Shown here: one piece after another, positions 1 through 6,352 of the stretch
Position numbering within the stretch: position 1 is the first letter of the stretch
Layout: each line of letters opens with the position of its first letter
Assembly (NCBI GenBank): GCA_001871015.1
Contig: MNUO01000086.1
Location: 1-7,663, forward strand
DNA from: Candidatus Desantisbacteria bacterium CG1_02_38_46
GTDB taxonomy: Bacteria > Desantisbacteria > UBA1551 > UBA1559
DNA length: 7,663 nt
Direction: 5' to 3'
Notes under the pieces: model-generated
What the model was told of the DNA's origin: nothing
What the model saw: only the letters and a program-made list of their open reading frames with translations
Databases searched by the model: none
Program-made: the position numbers and the translations under genes

Positions 1-1788
1 CTTGTCTTTAACCTCGTGATGAAATGGCAAGAGTCTTCATTGTCCACAGATGCCCGGGTTCTGTTTAACAAGGAAAAGATTGCTCTCGGACTGAATGGCG
101 GGTTGGACCTTCTAATTGGAAAAAAAGAGAATCCTGCAATTCTTGTCAGTGCTCCCTTTTATCTAAAGGGAGGGATAGAAAATATTCAAACATCTCCCCA
201 GTTTCTCTGTGAATTTGGTTTCAGAGACCCAATGATAAACAAGAAATTAGGTAGGTCTGTAAAGACAAATCTCAAGTACTCAGAAGGAGTATTGGAATTT
301 TTACCTGTTGTATCTCAATTAGATTATTATCCGCTCGGCAAAATTACCTTTGAGGGAAAATTGATAAAAATTATGAATTTTTATCTTTGTCGTGGGAAAA
401 TTCAAACATTGTTTATCAATGGCCAGATTATTCCTGATGAGCAGAATATGGACCTGACAGTGAATTTTAATGAGGAAATAAATAACCTTGCAGTCTTTTT
501 TCCTCAGGACATAAACAAGGCAGGTGGAAAGGTTCTGACAAATCTTCATATCGTCGGTGATTTCAGAGACCCTATTATTATTGGTGAGTGCAAGGTTGTG
601 GATGCGGAAGTTGCATGGACAGGGACAAAAGAACTTCTGAAGGATATCAATGTCAGTCTGAATTTCGAAACAGGAGTTATAAAGGTAGACGCAAAAACAG
701 GGATGGGCAGGACCACTCTTTTTTTAAGCGGAGATATGGATTATAAAAAATGGATTCCGACAAAACTCAATTTTCATCTAAATAACAACTTTCCAAGTCC
801 ACTTAGAGTGAACATACCACGTTTTGTCGATGGGGAAATTGCTTTGTCTCTGGACATCACAGGAGATGCCGCTTCACCTGTCGTGAAGGGAATAATAAAC
901 ATAATGAATATGGCATTTACTAACTGGCCGGCAGGTGAAGGTGGTGGATTGGGATTCCTGTCTCAATTGAGATGGGATGTGGACATGGTATTCAAGCACA
1001 ATAATAGATACTATAACGATTTTGTCCAGGCTGAGGTGAAAAGGGATTCGCGTTTTAATTTTAAATGGGACGGGAATTATTTAGTTGTCAAAGGACGAGG
1101 AGAGGCAGAGCGGGGAAGTTTTATTTATATGGGCGTAGAATTTATGGTTGTGAAAGGTTCATCTTATACTGTGGATACAACGCTGGAAAGCGGAAAACCA
1201 CAGATGCACGCATACCTTGATGCAAAAGGAACTGCTAAGGTGGATAATACCAAATTGGTACTTGTTTTCTCTGGTGAAATGGGGAAAATAGAGCCAGTTC
1301 TTACTTCTGAACCACCTATACCACGAGAGAAAATGATTGCATTGTTAAATCCAGAATACGCAAATTTAACCAGTCAGCAGATTGATGAACTGCTCAAAGA
1401 CCAGGCTGTATCTATGCTTGCCGGAACTCTTGATTCGATGATTACCAGGCCTATAGAGAGGGTAGCGAGAAGTGCGCTCAGGGTGGATGTTTTCAAGCTC
1501 AGGAGTGAAATGATAAAGGGAATAATCAAAGCAACCTCCAGTACAGAAATTACTCCATTATCTGCTTTAACTCCGTTGGAAGGGAGCAGCATTGAAATTG
1601 GAAAATATATTGCAGAGAATTTGTACGTAGATTATAAAGCAATACTTCAAAAAGAAAAGGTTACAAGCGAATGGGGAGTTGAATACGCATTCGTCAGGGA
1701 TATGAAGGTAAAATATGCGTTCAGGCCAAAGGAAGACCATTTAAAGACTGAGCATGAAATATTTTTAGAGATGAGCCTGCGATTTTAA
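1..1788 (+). CDS. tamB: TamB/DUF490-family translocation and assembly module protein, 5' end cut by window
   Basis: The reading frame is open from base 1 (five in-frame codons precede the GTG at 16), so this is the C-terminal part of a longer protein. TamB proteins are large, inner-membrane-anchored, beta-rich periplasmic proteins linked to outer-membrane assembly and lipid transport. Seen here, numbering from the GTG: long amphipathic beta-strand sequence with almost no helix; TamB-type turns such as GDAASPVVKG (~283-292) and RGEAERGSFIYMG (~360-373); the segment SEPPIPREKMIALL (~430-443) followed by a short helical stretch (QAVSMLAGTLDSM); and a C-terminal block with IEIGKYIAENLYVDY (~526-540), ending in a terminal aromatic, SLRF. 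Typical TamB proteins exceed 1000 residues, so roughly half is missing on the left. It lies 46 bases upstream of bamA, a common pairing outside Proteobacteria, and no TamA is visible. The family call rests on the C-terminal pattern; another AsmA-like protein is the main alternative. Confidence 0.8.
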   Translation, partial: LVFNLVMKWQESSLSTDARVLFNKEKIALGLNGGLDLLIGKKENPAILVSAPFYLKGGIENIQTSPQFLCEFGFRDPMINKKLGRSVKTNLKYSEGVLEFLPVVSQLDYYPLGKITFEGKLIKIMNFYLCRGKIQTLFINGQIIPDEQNMDLTVNFNEEINNLAVFFPQDINKAGGKVLTNLHIVGDFRDPIIIGECKVVDAEVAWTGTKELLKDINVSLNFETGVIKVDAKTGMGRTTLFLSGDMDYKKWIPTKLNFHLNNNFPSPLRVNIPRFVDGEIALSLDITGDAASPVVKGIINIMNMAFTNWPAGEGGGLGFLSQLRWDVDMVFKHNNRYYNDFVQAEVKRDSRFNFKWDGNYLVVKGRGEAERGSFIYMGVEFMVVKGSSYTVDTTLESGKPQMHAYLDAKGTAKVDNTKLVLVFSGEMGKIEPVLTSEPPIPREKMIALLNPEYANLTSQQIDELLKDQAVSMLAGTLDSMITRPIERVARSALRVDVFKLRSEMIKGIIKATSSTEITPLSALTPLEGSSIEIGKYIAENLYVDYKAILQKEKVTSEWGVEYAFVRDMKVKYAFRPKEDHLKTEHEIFLEMSLRF

Positions 1789-1800
1789 AATGGTGTAAAA

Positions 1801-1824
1801 TGGTGTCAGGTCGACCTGACACCA
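1801..1824. repeat. Perfect 24-bp palindrome between tamB and bamA (REP-like)
   Basis: The arm TGGTGTCAGGTC is followed directly by its exact reverse complement GACCTGACACCA. As RNA it could form a 10-bp stem with a TCGA loop. No T-run follows, so it is not an intrinsic terminator. The 3' arm ends at the first A of the bamA SD sequence, so folding could affect ribosome access or mRNA processing. The left arm is preceded by a tandem 10-base repeat, AAAATGGTGT, at 1787-1796 and 1797-1806; its second copy runs into the palindrome. The GC-rich perfect symmetry in an AT-rich gap suggests a dispersed REP-type element. That is inference, because only one copy lies in the window. Confidence 0.75.
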
Positions 1825-1832
1825 AGGAGGAG
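1824..1832 (+). promoter_or_regulatory. Strong SD sequence fixing the TTG start of bamA
   Basis: AAGGAGGAG lies 4 bases (from AGGAGG) upstream of TTG at 1835. The next in-frame start, ATG at 1865, has no SD and would remove the lysine-rich n-region of the signal peptide, so the TTG is preferred. The site abuts the palindrome at 1801-1824. Confidence 0.8.
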
Positions 1833-1834
1833 AT

Positions 1835-4045
1835 TTGAAAAAGATAACAATCTTAATCATAGCAATGGTTTTGGTTTATGCCACTGATATTTTAGCACAA
1901 AGTACCATCATCAGAAAGATTGAAATTGTGGGCAGCAAGACAGTTAAAGAAGAAAACATAAGGGATTTAATTAAAACACGACCAGGAGATGATTTTTCAT
2001 CCTCTAAACTGCGCGAGGACTTAAAATCCATTTATAAAATGGGTTCTTTTTCAGATGTTTCAATCGAGGCAGAGGAATGCACAGATGGACTTAAAATAAT
2101 TTTTAACCTGAAAGAAAAAATGGGCACAGGTGAAATAAAATTTACAGGAAACAAATCTATCTGGTCCAGCACAATACAGGAAGCACTGGATATCCATAAG
2201 GGCGATACCTGTTCTTTTGATACTCTCAGTTTGACCCGCAATAAAATGAAAATACTCAACCTGTATAAAGATAAAGGTTATCCCACTGCCAGCATAGATG
2301 CGAAAATAGAAGTAAAGAAAGAATTAGCAAATATTACATTTCTCATCAAGGAAGGGAACAGGGTTGACATAAAGAAGATTTATTTTAAAGGTAATAAGGC
2401 ATTTCCATCGAAGATACTTATGAAGAAAATGGAAATTGGAATTGGAAAGAGATACAATGAAAAAGCATTAGAGAGTGGATTAGAGAAACTTGCTGATTTT
2501 TACCGTGATGAAGGGTATATACTTATAAGTATTCTATCTCACAAGACTTCCTTTGATGACGAGAGAAAAAAGGCATTTATTGATGTCGTCCTTAACGAAG
2601 GACCACAGATAAAAATCAGGAGAATTCAGGTGAGAGGCAATACTGTTTTTTCTGCTGCAGACATTCAGGAAAAGATGTTTACTAAAGAAGGCAGGGTTTT
2701 TAATCAGAGTAAATTCATAGAGGATTTACGTTTTCTTCAGAGCAGATATTATGAGAGAGGCTATATTCTTACCAGGGTTATGCCATTGACCGATATTGAT
2801 GAAGATAGTGGTACTATTTCCATTGTTTTAGAAATAAGTGAAGAAGAGTTGATTTACATAGAGGAAATTAAAATAGAAGGGAATATAGCAACTAAAGATA
2901 AAATTATCCGTAGAGAGCTGACAGTAAAGAGGGGTGAAGTTTTTAATACCCAGAAGATATGGAGAAGCCGTCAGAAAATCTATAATTTAGGGTTTTTTGA
3001 AGAAGTTGACATTACGACTGAGCCTGGCAATGAAAAAGGTAAAATGTTCCTCGTTGTGAAGGTTAAGGAAAAGAGGACAGGAATGATGAGTTTTGGTGCC
3101 GGATACAACTCCATCGATGGTTTTCTTGGCTATTTAGAGCTGAGCCAGAATAACTTTCGTGGACTTGGAGAATTTCTGAGCGGGAAGGTTGAGATTGGTC
3201 CAAAAAAACTCAATTTTGAAATAAGTTTTACAGAGCCCTGGTTGCTTGATACACCAACTTCATTGGGATTCAGTCTTTACCACACGACCAGAGACAGGAT
3301 TGAATATTATTACAAGGAGAAGAGAATAGGTGGAAATTTAACAGTTGGAAGAGCTATTTCCGATTTCGATAAAATTTATTTAGGTTACAAGTATGAAAGC
3401 GTGGAAATTTTTGATGTAGGAGAAAATGCAACCAGTGATGTCAAATCCCAGAAGGGAATAAATGCAACTTCAAGTATGTCTCTTTCTTATGCCAGGGATA
3501 CAAGGGATAACAGGTTTGATGCATCCTCTGGAATATATCTTAATCTTTCTACTGAGGTTGCCGGTGGAATTTTAGGAGGAAACTATCATTTTTATCGTCC
3601 AATTCTCGATGTCAGTAATTATTATAAACTTTTCTTTAAGTGGCTTGTGTTGGGTCTGCATCTGCGGGCTGGTATGATAGACTCGTATTTGCCATCAACT
3701 GAAGTTCCTGTGTATGAAAAGTTTTATGCTGGAGGGGCGGATACAATCAGGGGTTATCCTGAAAGAAGTCTGCCTTCAGGTGCAACCGGCGGCAAGGCAA
3801 TTCTCTACGGGAATACAGAAATACGTTTTCCAATTCCCGGGACACAAAATATGCTAAAGGGTATTATTTTCTATGATATTGGTAATGCGTGGAAAGAACT
3901 TGAGGTTAACTTTGACCAATTGAAGAAGGGAGTGGGATTTGGAATACGGATTAATCTGCCAGTGGGTGCTTTGAGATTTGATATGGGATATGGGATTGAT
4001 AGGCGAGTATGGGAACCACATTTTAGCATAGGGCAGATGTTCTAA
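1835..4045 (+). CDS. bamA: BamA, outer-membrane protein assembly factor (Omp85 family)
   Basis: This is the central, essential subunit of the BAM complex, which folds and inserts beta-barrel proteins into the outer membrane. The 736 residues compare with about 810 in E. coli. Residues 1-22 form a signal peptide (MKK, a hydrophobic core, then ILAQ). Five POTRA domains follow at roughly 23-94, 95-173, 176-255, 258-337 and 340-412. Each shows the pattern of an I-x-V/F-x-GN strand, a helix and a 'GY/GFF' turn (IVGSKTV, FTGNKSIW, FKGNKAF, VRGNTVF, IEGNIAT; YNLGFFEEVDI at 383-393). The Omp85 barrel spans ~415-736 and contains FTEPWLLDTPTSLGFSLY (465-482). The conserved loop-6 motif is present as YAGGADTIRGY, with RGY at 639-641 where R-G-F/Y is invariant. 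The C-terminus ends in an aromatic beta-signal, HFSIGQMF. Five POTRAs rather than three argue for BamA and against TamA. Starts with TTG behind a strong SD. Two cysteines (82, 126) lie in POTRA1/2; their significance is unknown. Confidence 0.97.
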   Translation: MKKITILIIAMVLVYATDILAQSTIIRKIEIVGSKTVKEENIRDLIKTRPGDDFSSSKLREDLKSIYKMGSFSDVSIEAEECTDGLKIIFNLKEKMGTGEIKFTGNKSIWSSTIQEALDIHKGDTCSFDTLSLTRNKMKILNLYKDKGYPTASIDAKIEVKKELANITFLIKEGNRVDIKKIYFKGNKAFPSKILMKKMEIGIGKRYNEKALESGLEKLADFYRDEGYILISILSHKTSFDDERKKAFIDVVLNEGPQIKIRRIQVRGNTVFSAADIQEKMFTKEGRVFNQSKFIEDLRFLQSRYYERGYILTRVMPLTDIDEDSGTISIVLEISEEELIYIEEIKIEGNIATKDKIIRRELTVKRGEVFNTQKIWRSRQKIYNLGFFEEVDITTEPGNEKGKMFLVVKVKEKRTGMMSFGAGYNSIDGFLGYLELSQNNFRGLGEFLSGKVEIGPKKLNFEISFTEPWLLDTPTSLGFSLYHTTRDRIEYYYKEKRIGGNLTVGRAISDFDKIYLGYKYESVEIFDVGENATSDVKSQKGINATSSMSLSYARDTRDNRFDASSGIYLNLSTEVAGGILGGNYHFYRPILDVSNYYKLFFKWLVLGLHLRAGMIDSYLPSTEVPVYEKFYAGGADTIRGYPERSLPSGATGGKAILYGNTEIRFPIPGTQNMLKGIIFYDIGNAWKELEVNFDQLKKGVGFGIRINLPVGALRFDMGYGIDRRVWEPHFSIGQMF

Positions 4046-4077
4046 AAGAATTCTTAAGGAATTTTCTTGATTTTTTT
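4046..4077 (+). terminator. Possible weak intrinsic terminator after bamA
   Basis: Directly after the bamA stop codon, AAGAATTC (4046-4053) can pair with GAA (4059-4061) and TTCTT (4064-4068) across a two-base bulge, with a five-base loop. Two bases later a run of seven T begins (4071-4077). The stem is AT-rich and bulged, so termination would be partial at best. It overlaps the -35 element of the promoter called next. Confidence 0.3.
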
Positions 4078-4094
4078 AAAAATTTTTATATAAT
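4067..4094 (+). promoter_or_regulatory. Sigma70-type promoter for the small membrane gene
   Basis: A consensus -10 TATAAT lies at 4089-4094. A -35-like TTGATT (four of six consensus bases) lies at 4067-4072, with a 16-base spacer. The region is very AT-rich with an A/T tract between the elements. The predicted transcript would start near 4101 and have a leader of about 70 bases before the ATG at 4171. With no clear terminator after the small gene, it could also feed skp-lpxD-lpxC. AT-richness makes chance matches more likely. Confidence 0.55.
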
Positions 4095-4160
4095 ATATGT
4101 TGTTATTAAATTAGCTAAAAACGATTGGAAAGCACATAATTTTAATCTTAAAAAAATAAT

Positions 4161-4166
4161 GGAGGA
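4161..4166 (+). promoter_or_regulatory. SD sequence selecting the ATG at 4171
   Basis: GGAGGA begins at the third base of an upstream in-frame ATG (4159) and lies 4-5 bases before the ATG at 4171. The 4159 ATG has only A/T-rich sequence before it. This makes 4171 the likelier start, four codons shorter than the longest reading frame. Confidence 0.7.
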
Positions 4167-4170
4167 TGAG

Positions 4171-4497
4171 ATGGAAATAATGCCTGTAGTATTGGGGGTT
4201 TTGAGCGCTGTGATTGCTATTGTGTTGCCTATTGTATTAGGTAGGATGACAAATAGGTTAATTTCGACAGAAGATGAAAGAGTAAAAAGAATGATTGACG
4301 AAGGGAAAAAAGAAACTCAGCAAATGATTAGAGAAACTCATCAAATGATTAATGAAGGGAAAAAGGAAACTCTACAAATAATTGATGAAGGAAAAAGAGA
4401 ACACAGGGAAGTATTGCAATACATCGCTTCCCTTATTTATGAAGAAGGGGAAAAAACAAGAGAATTGGTTAGGTCTGTTGTAAGAAAAGTGGCATAG
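4171..4497 (+). CDS. Small hypothetical membrane-anchored coiled-coil protein
   Basis: I do not recognise this gene. The predicted product of 108 residues starts MEIMPVVLG. One strongly hydrophobic segment of about 20 residues (VVLGVLSAVIAIVLPIVLG) follows the short N-terminus and reads as a signal anchor or transmembrane helix. After it comes a highly charged helix rich in Lys, Glu and Gln that covers most of the rest. That helix contains four repeat units beginning M/I-I (see the repeat entry), then a less repetitive end, LIYEEGEKTRELVRSVVRKVA. No catalytic motif is visible. The charge pattern (Arg/Lys after the helix) suggests the coiled coil is cytoplasmic, which is inference. It has its own promoter and sits between bamA and skp, which are normally adjacent, so it may be an insertion. 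Possible roles include scaffold or envelope-stress partner, but neither is supported beyond topology. Base composition and codon use look similar to its neighbours. Confidence 0.75.
   Translation: MEIMPVVLGVLSAVIAIVLPIVLGRMTNRLISTEDERVKRMIDEGKKETQQMIRETHQMINEGKKETLQIIDEGKREHREVLQYIASLIYEEGEKTRELVRSVVRKVA
4291..4410 (+). repeat. In-frame degenerate repeats in the coiled coil (33/21/33/33 bases)
   Basis: Four consecutive units read MIDEGKKETQQ, MIRETHQ, MINEGKKETLQ and IIDEGKREHRE. They occupy 4291-4323, 4324-4344, 4345-4377 and 4378-4410. The three 11-residue units share (M/I)-I-(D/N)-EGK-(K/R)-E; the 7-residue unit looks like one that lost EGKK. The DNA is also similar between units, indicating recent internal duplication. 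An 11-residue period fits three helical turns, giving a right-handed or straight hydrophobic stripe, whereas the 7-residue unit is a normal heptad. Confidence 0.8.
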
Positions 4498-4644
4498 AGC
4501 GAAAAGGAAGGATGATCAGGAAAATATTTATACTTACTATACGGAATACTTATTAAAGTTTCATATAGTCGTGCATAAACGAAGTAGTTCGGTTATTTAT
4601 AGTTAGACGACATTTTGCACTTCAGCAAACACGCGGGACGTTAT

Positions 4645-4707
4645 ATGAAGCAGGAATTTTTGGCGATACCAATTGAAGAGAGGCAGAATTTAACAAAGTT
4701 CTGTTAA
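4645..4707 (+). other. 20-codon micro-ORF upstream of skp, leader peptide or gene remnant
   Basis: ATG at 4645 opens a 20-codon frame whose TAA stop (4705-4707) overlaps the skp SD sequence, so it could be translationally coupled to skp. A weak GGGA lies 6 bases before the ATG. The product contains LAIPIEERQNL, which resembles the N-terminus of small addiction-module antitoxins (their 'LPxEERLEL' pattern). It then runs straight into the hairpin at 4689-4708 and stops. It may be a chance frame, a leader peptide or the stub of a decayed antitoxin gene. There is too little sequence to decide. Confidence 0.2.
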
Positions 4708-4708
4708 A
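4689..4708 (+). promoter_or_regulatory. Hairpin overlapping the skp SD sequence
   Basis: TTTAACA (4689-4695) and TGTTAAA (4702-4708) form a perfect 7-bp stem with a six-base loop. The 3' arm covers the first three bases of the skp SD (AAAGGA, 4706-4711; ATG at 4718). An alternative stem, CAGAA (4684-4688) with TTCTG (4699-4703), would exclude it and leave the SD free. This could be a simple translational switch, but both stems are short and AT-rich, so chance is possible. Confidence 0.35.
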
Positions 4709-4717
4709 GGAATAAAA

Positions 4718-5263
4718 ATGAGAAAATTTGTGTTATTTTTAAGCATGGTTCTGGTTTTATCCTTTTCCTCAGGATTTGGTGCAGAGACGCCTGCATTGAG
4801 TACCGGCATTTCAAAGTCGATGAAGGTGGGATATGTGGATGTTAGAAAAGTTTTTGATTCCTGTACTGCCACCCAACTTGCTACACTTTCTTTAAAGGGA
4901 GAAATGGAAACAAGGCAGGGTTCACTCGCCAGAGAAGAGGAAGAAATCATATCTTTACAAAAGGAGTTGAGGGAAAAAGAAATAGTGCTGAGTGAATCTG
5001 AAAAGAAAAAAAGACAGAAGGAAATTGAGGACAGGATAGTTTCTCTTCAGAAAAGAGCTGAGAGCGCACGCCAGGAACTAGCGACAAAAGAAAGACAATT
5101 GACAGAGTCTATTATTAAAACCATTCAGGTCGTAATTACAGAAATTGCTAAGAAAGAAAATTTTAACCTTATACTGGAAAAGGATAGTATTCTTTACTGT
5201 GAGGATGCTGTTGATTTAACCGATAAGGTAATTGAAGCACTCAATAAAGCAGAAGGTAAGTAA
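4718..5263 (+). CDS. skp: Skp/OmpH periplasmic chaperone
   Basis: Skp trimers hold unfolded outer-membrane proteins in the periplasm and deliver them to BamA. The product is 181 residues, against about 160 in E. coli. It opens with a signal peptide ([16 protein letters not shown]...), with probable cleavage after GFGA near residue 22. The OmpH start [11 protein letters not shown] (36-46) forms the first body strand. Residues ~60-130 are a long Lys/Glu-rich coiled coil, the tentacle arms. The return strand is [28 protein letters not shown] (149-176), matching the family end 'Y..(x)DLT..VI..LN'. Cysteines at 49 and 161 lie in the body strands and could sit near one another; this is unproven. 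The start ATG has SD AAAGGA at six bases. The gene ends seven bases before lpxD, so the two are surely co-transcribed. The family is certain; individual OmpH-like paralogues cannot be told apart here. Confidence 0.93.
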   Translation: MRKFVLFLSMVLVLSFSSGFGAETPALSTGISKSMKVGYVDVRKVFDSCTATQLATLSLKGEMETRQGSLAREEEEIISLQKELREKEIVLSESEKKKRQKEIEDRIVSLQKRAESARQELATKERQLTESIIKTIQVVITEIAKKENFNLILEKDSILYCEDAVDLTDKVIEALNKAEGK

Positions 5264-5270
5264 CTCAAAT

Positions 5271-6314
5271 ATGGAAAGAACATTGGGTGAAATTGCAAAA
5301 TTGATTGGTGGTGAGGTTGTTGGAGATGCCAAAGCTAAGATTACTGGATTAACTGGCATAGAAAAAGCAGGGCCAGGAAATTTGGTTTTTGCCAGGGATA
5401 TAAGGTATCTAAGGGAGGTAGAGAAAACATTAGCTGCAGCAGTTATTGTTCCTGTAGAGATAAGTAAATCAAGCAAACCAATAATTAAAGTAAAAAATCC
5501 AGATTATGCCTTTTCGAAACTTTTGGAAATGGAGGCTCCAGGGCACAAGGTTCAAAAAGGTATCCATCCAACTGCGGTTATCGGAAAGAATGTTAAATTG
5601 GGGAAGGAGCTTTCAATTGGTGCCCATGCAGTTATCAGCGATGAAAGTGAAATTGGAGATGGGTCAATAATTTCTCCACTTGTATATATTGGTGAAAAAG
5701 TAAAAATTGGAACCAATGTTTTAATTTATGCCAATGTAAGTGTCCGAGAAGAGGCAATCATTGGCAATAATGTTATTGTCCATAATGGTGCTGTTATAGG
5801 AAGTGATGGTTTTGGTTTTGCGAAAGAAAATGGTCGATATTATAAGGTGCCCCAGATAGGGCGGGTCATAATTGAAGATGATGTAGAAATAGGCGCAAAT
5901 GTCACAATTGACCGTGCAACTATAGGAGTGACCACTATCAAAAGGGGGACAAAAATTGATAATCTTGTGCAGATTGCACATAATGTTACAATCGGCGAGG
6001 ATTGTGCAATCGTTGCTCAAGTAGGGATTTCAGGAAGCGTTGAAGTTGGTAATAATGTAGCTATGGGAGGACAGGTTGGTGTTGCAGGCCATCTTAAAAT
6101 TGGAGAGAATTCCAGGGTGCTTGGCAAAAGTGGAGTTACAAAAGATATTCCACCCAATTCTACTGTCTCAGGTTTTCCTGCCCAGCCCCACATGGAAGAG
6201 TTGAAAATAAAAGCAACACTCCAGAGATTGCCGATTTTAGCAAAGATTGTTCAGGGGCTGGAGGAAAAAATAAAAAAGATTGGCAAGATTGTTGGTGGTA
6301 TTGGTATTCATTAA
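5271..6314 (+). CDS. lpxD: LpxD, UDP-3-O-(3-hydroxyacyl)glucosamine N-acyltransferase
   Basis: LpxD performs the third step of lipid A synthesis, moving a 3-hydroxyacyl chain from ACP to the 2-amino group of UDP-3-O-acylglucosamine in the cytoplasm. From ATG 5271 it is 347 residues, close to the usual 340. The N-terminal uridine-binding domain (1-~95) includes [15 protein letters not shown] (36-50), with Phe40 and Tyr46 in the place of the uracil-contacting aromatics. A left-handed beta-helix of hexapeptide repeats follows (~98-290), with many I-G-x-N/D turns and GSDGFGFA (177-184). The catalytic histidine is His237 in [15 protein letters not shown]; His274 in AGHLKIG is the second conserved one. 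SGFPAQP (300-306) and a C-terminal helix (~308-340) complete the fold. I chose ATG 5271 because family alignments begin with 'TLGEIA'. An in-frame TTG at 5232 overlaps skp and adds 13 non-family residues. The ATG has only a distant SD-like AGAAGG inside skp, suggesting translational coupling. Confidence 0.96.
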   Translation: MERTLGEIAKLIGGEVVGDAKAKITGLTGIEKAGPGNLVFARDIRYLREVEKTLAAAVIVPVEISKSSKPIIKVKNPDYAFSKLLEMEAPGHKVQKGIHPTAVIGKNVKLGKELSIGAHAVISDESEIGDGSIISPLVYIGEKVKIGTNVLIYANVSVREEAIIGNNVIVHNGAVIGSDGFGFAKENGRYYKVPQIGRVIIEDDVEIGANVTIDRATIGVTTIKRGTKIDNLVQIAHNVTIGEDCAIVAQVGISGSVEVGNNVAMGGQVGVAGHLKIGENSRVLGKSGVTKDIPPNSTVSGFPAQPHMEELKIKATLQRLPILAKIVQGLEEKIKKIGKIVGGIGIH

Positions 6315-6316
6315 TA

Positions 6317-6334
6317 TCAGGGCTGAAGCCCTGA
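6317..6334. repeat. Perfect inverted repeat between lpxD and lpxC-fabZ
   Basis: TCAGGGC (6317-6323) and GCCCTGA (6328-6334) form a 7-bp GC-rich stem around TGAA (8 bp if the outer loop bases pair). It starts two bases after the lpxD stop. No T-run follows, and the next gene belongs to the same pathway, so this is more likely an mRNA-stability or REP-like element than a terminator. It shares the TCAGG/CCTGA core with the palindrome upstream of bamA. Confidence 0.65.
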
Positions 6335-6352
6335 GTTACATGAGGTATTGAT

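Larger units (their letters stand above)
4498..4717. other. 220-base non-coding stretch with small inverted repeats
   Basis: No recognisable gene lies here. Seen in order: GTCGT at 4568-4572 matches ACGAC at 4607-4611; inside it CGAA (4580-4583) can pair with TTCG (4588-4591). GTTAGAC (4602-4608) fits the integron core-site consensus GTTRRRY. TTTGC (4614-4618) pairs with GCAAA (4625-4629) around a six-base loop. The string GCGGGACGTTATA (4633-4645) resembles the 3' end of some attC sites. No matching RYYYAAC partner could be found upstream, so an attC call is not justified. The local GC rise at 4605-4640 contrasts with the AT-rich flanks. No clear promoter for skp is visible. Confidence 0.4.

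Noticed and set aside
1801-1824. Palindrome before bamA as an intrinsic terminator
   Set aside because: No T-run follows. The 3' arm is followed at once by the SD and start codon of bamA.
4291-4410. CRISPR array from the repeated 33-base units
   Set aside because: The repeats are contiguous without spacers, are in frame and encode a coiled-coil helix.
4512-4556. 14-codon frame starting ATG after AAGGAAGG, downstream of the small membrane gene
   Set aside because: The product (MIRKIFILTIRNTY) resembles no family, is very short, and the SD abuts the ATG with too little spacing. Likely chance.
4568-4645. A complete integron attC site
   Set aside because: Only one core-like motif fits the consensus. 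No complementary RYYYAAC partner or imperfect long stem could be found, so it is kept only as a low-confidence observation.
4690-4950. Minus-strand open frame of 86 codons across the start of skp
   Set aside because: It lies opposite a confidently assigned gene, and its product is low-complexity Ser-rich sequence with no family signature. It is a shadow of the skp coding frame.
5232-5270. TTG at 5232 as the start of lpxD
   Set aside because: It would overlap the end of skp by 32 bases and add 13 residues not seen in the LpxD family. ATG 5271 gives the standard N-terminus.
5721-6020. Minus-strand open frame of 99 codons inside lpxD
   Set aside because: It is antisense to the hexapeptide-repeat region of lpxD. 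The periodic codons of that region keep the opposite strand open and give a Cys/Asn/Ile-rich product with no motif.
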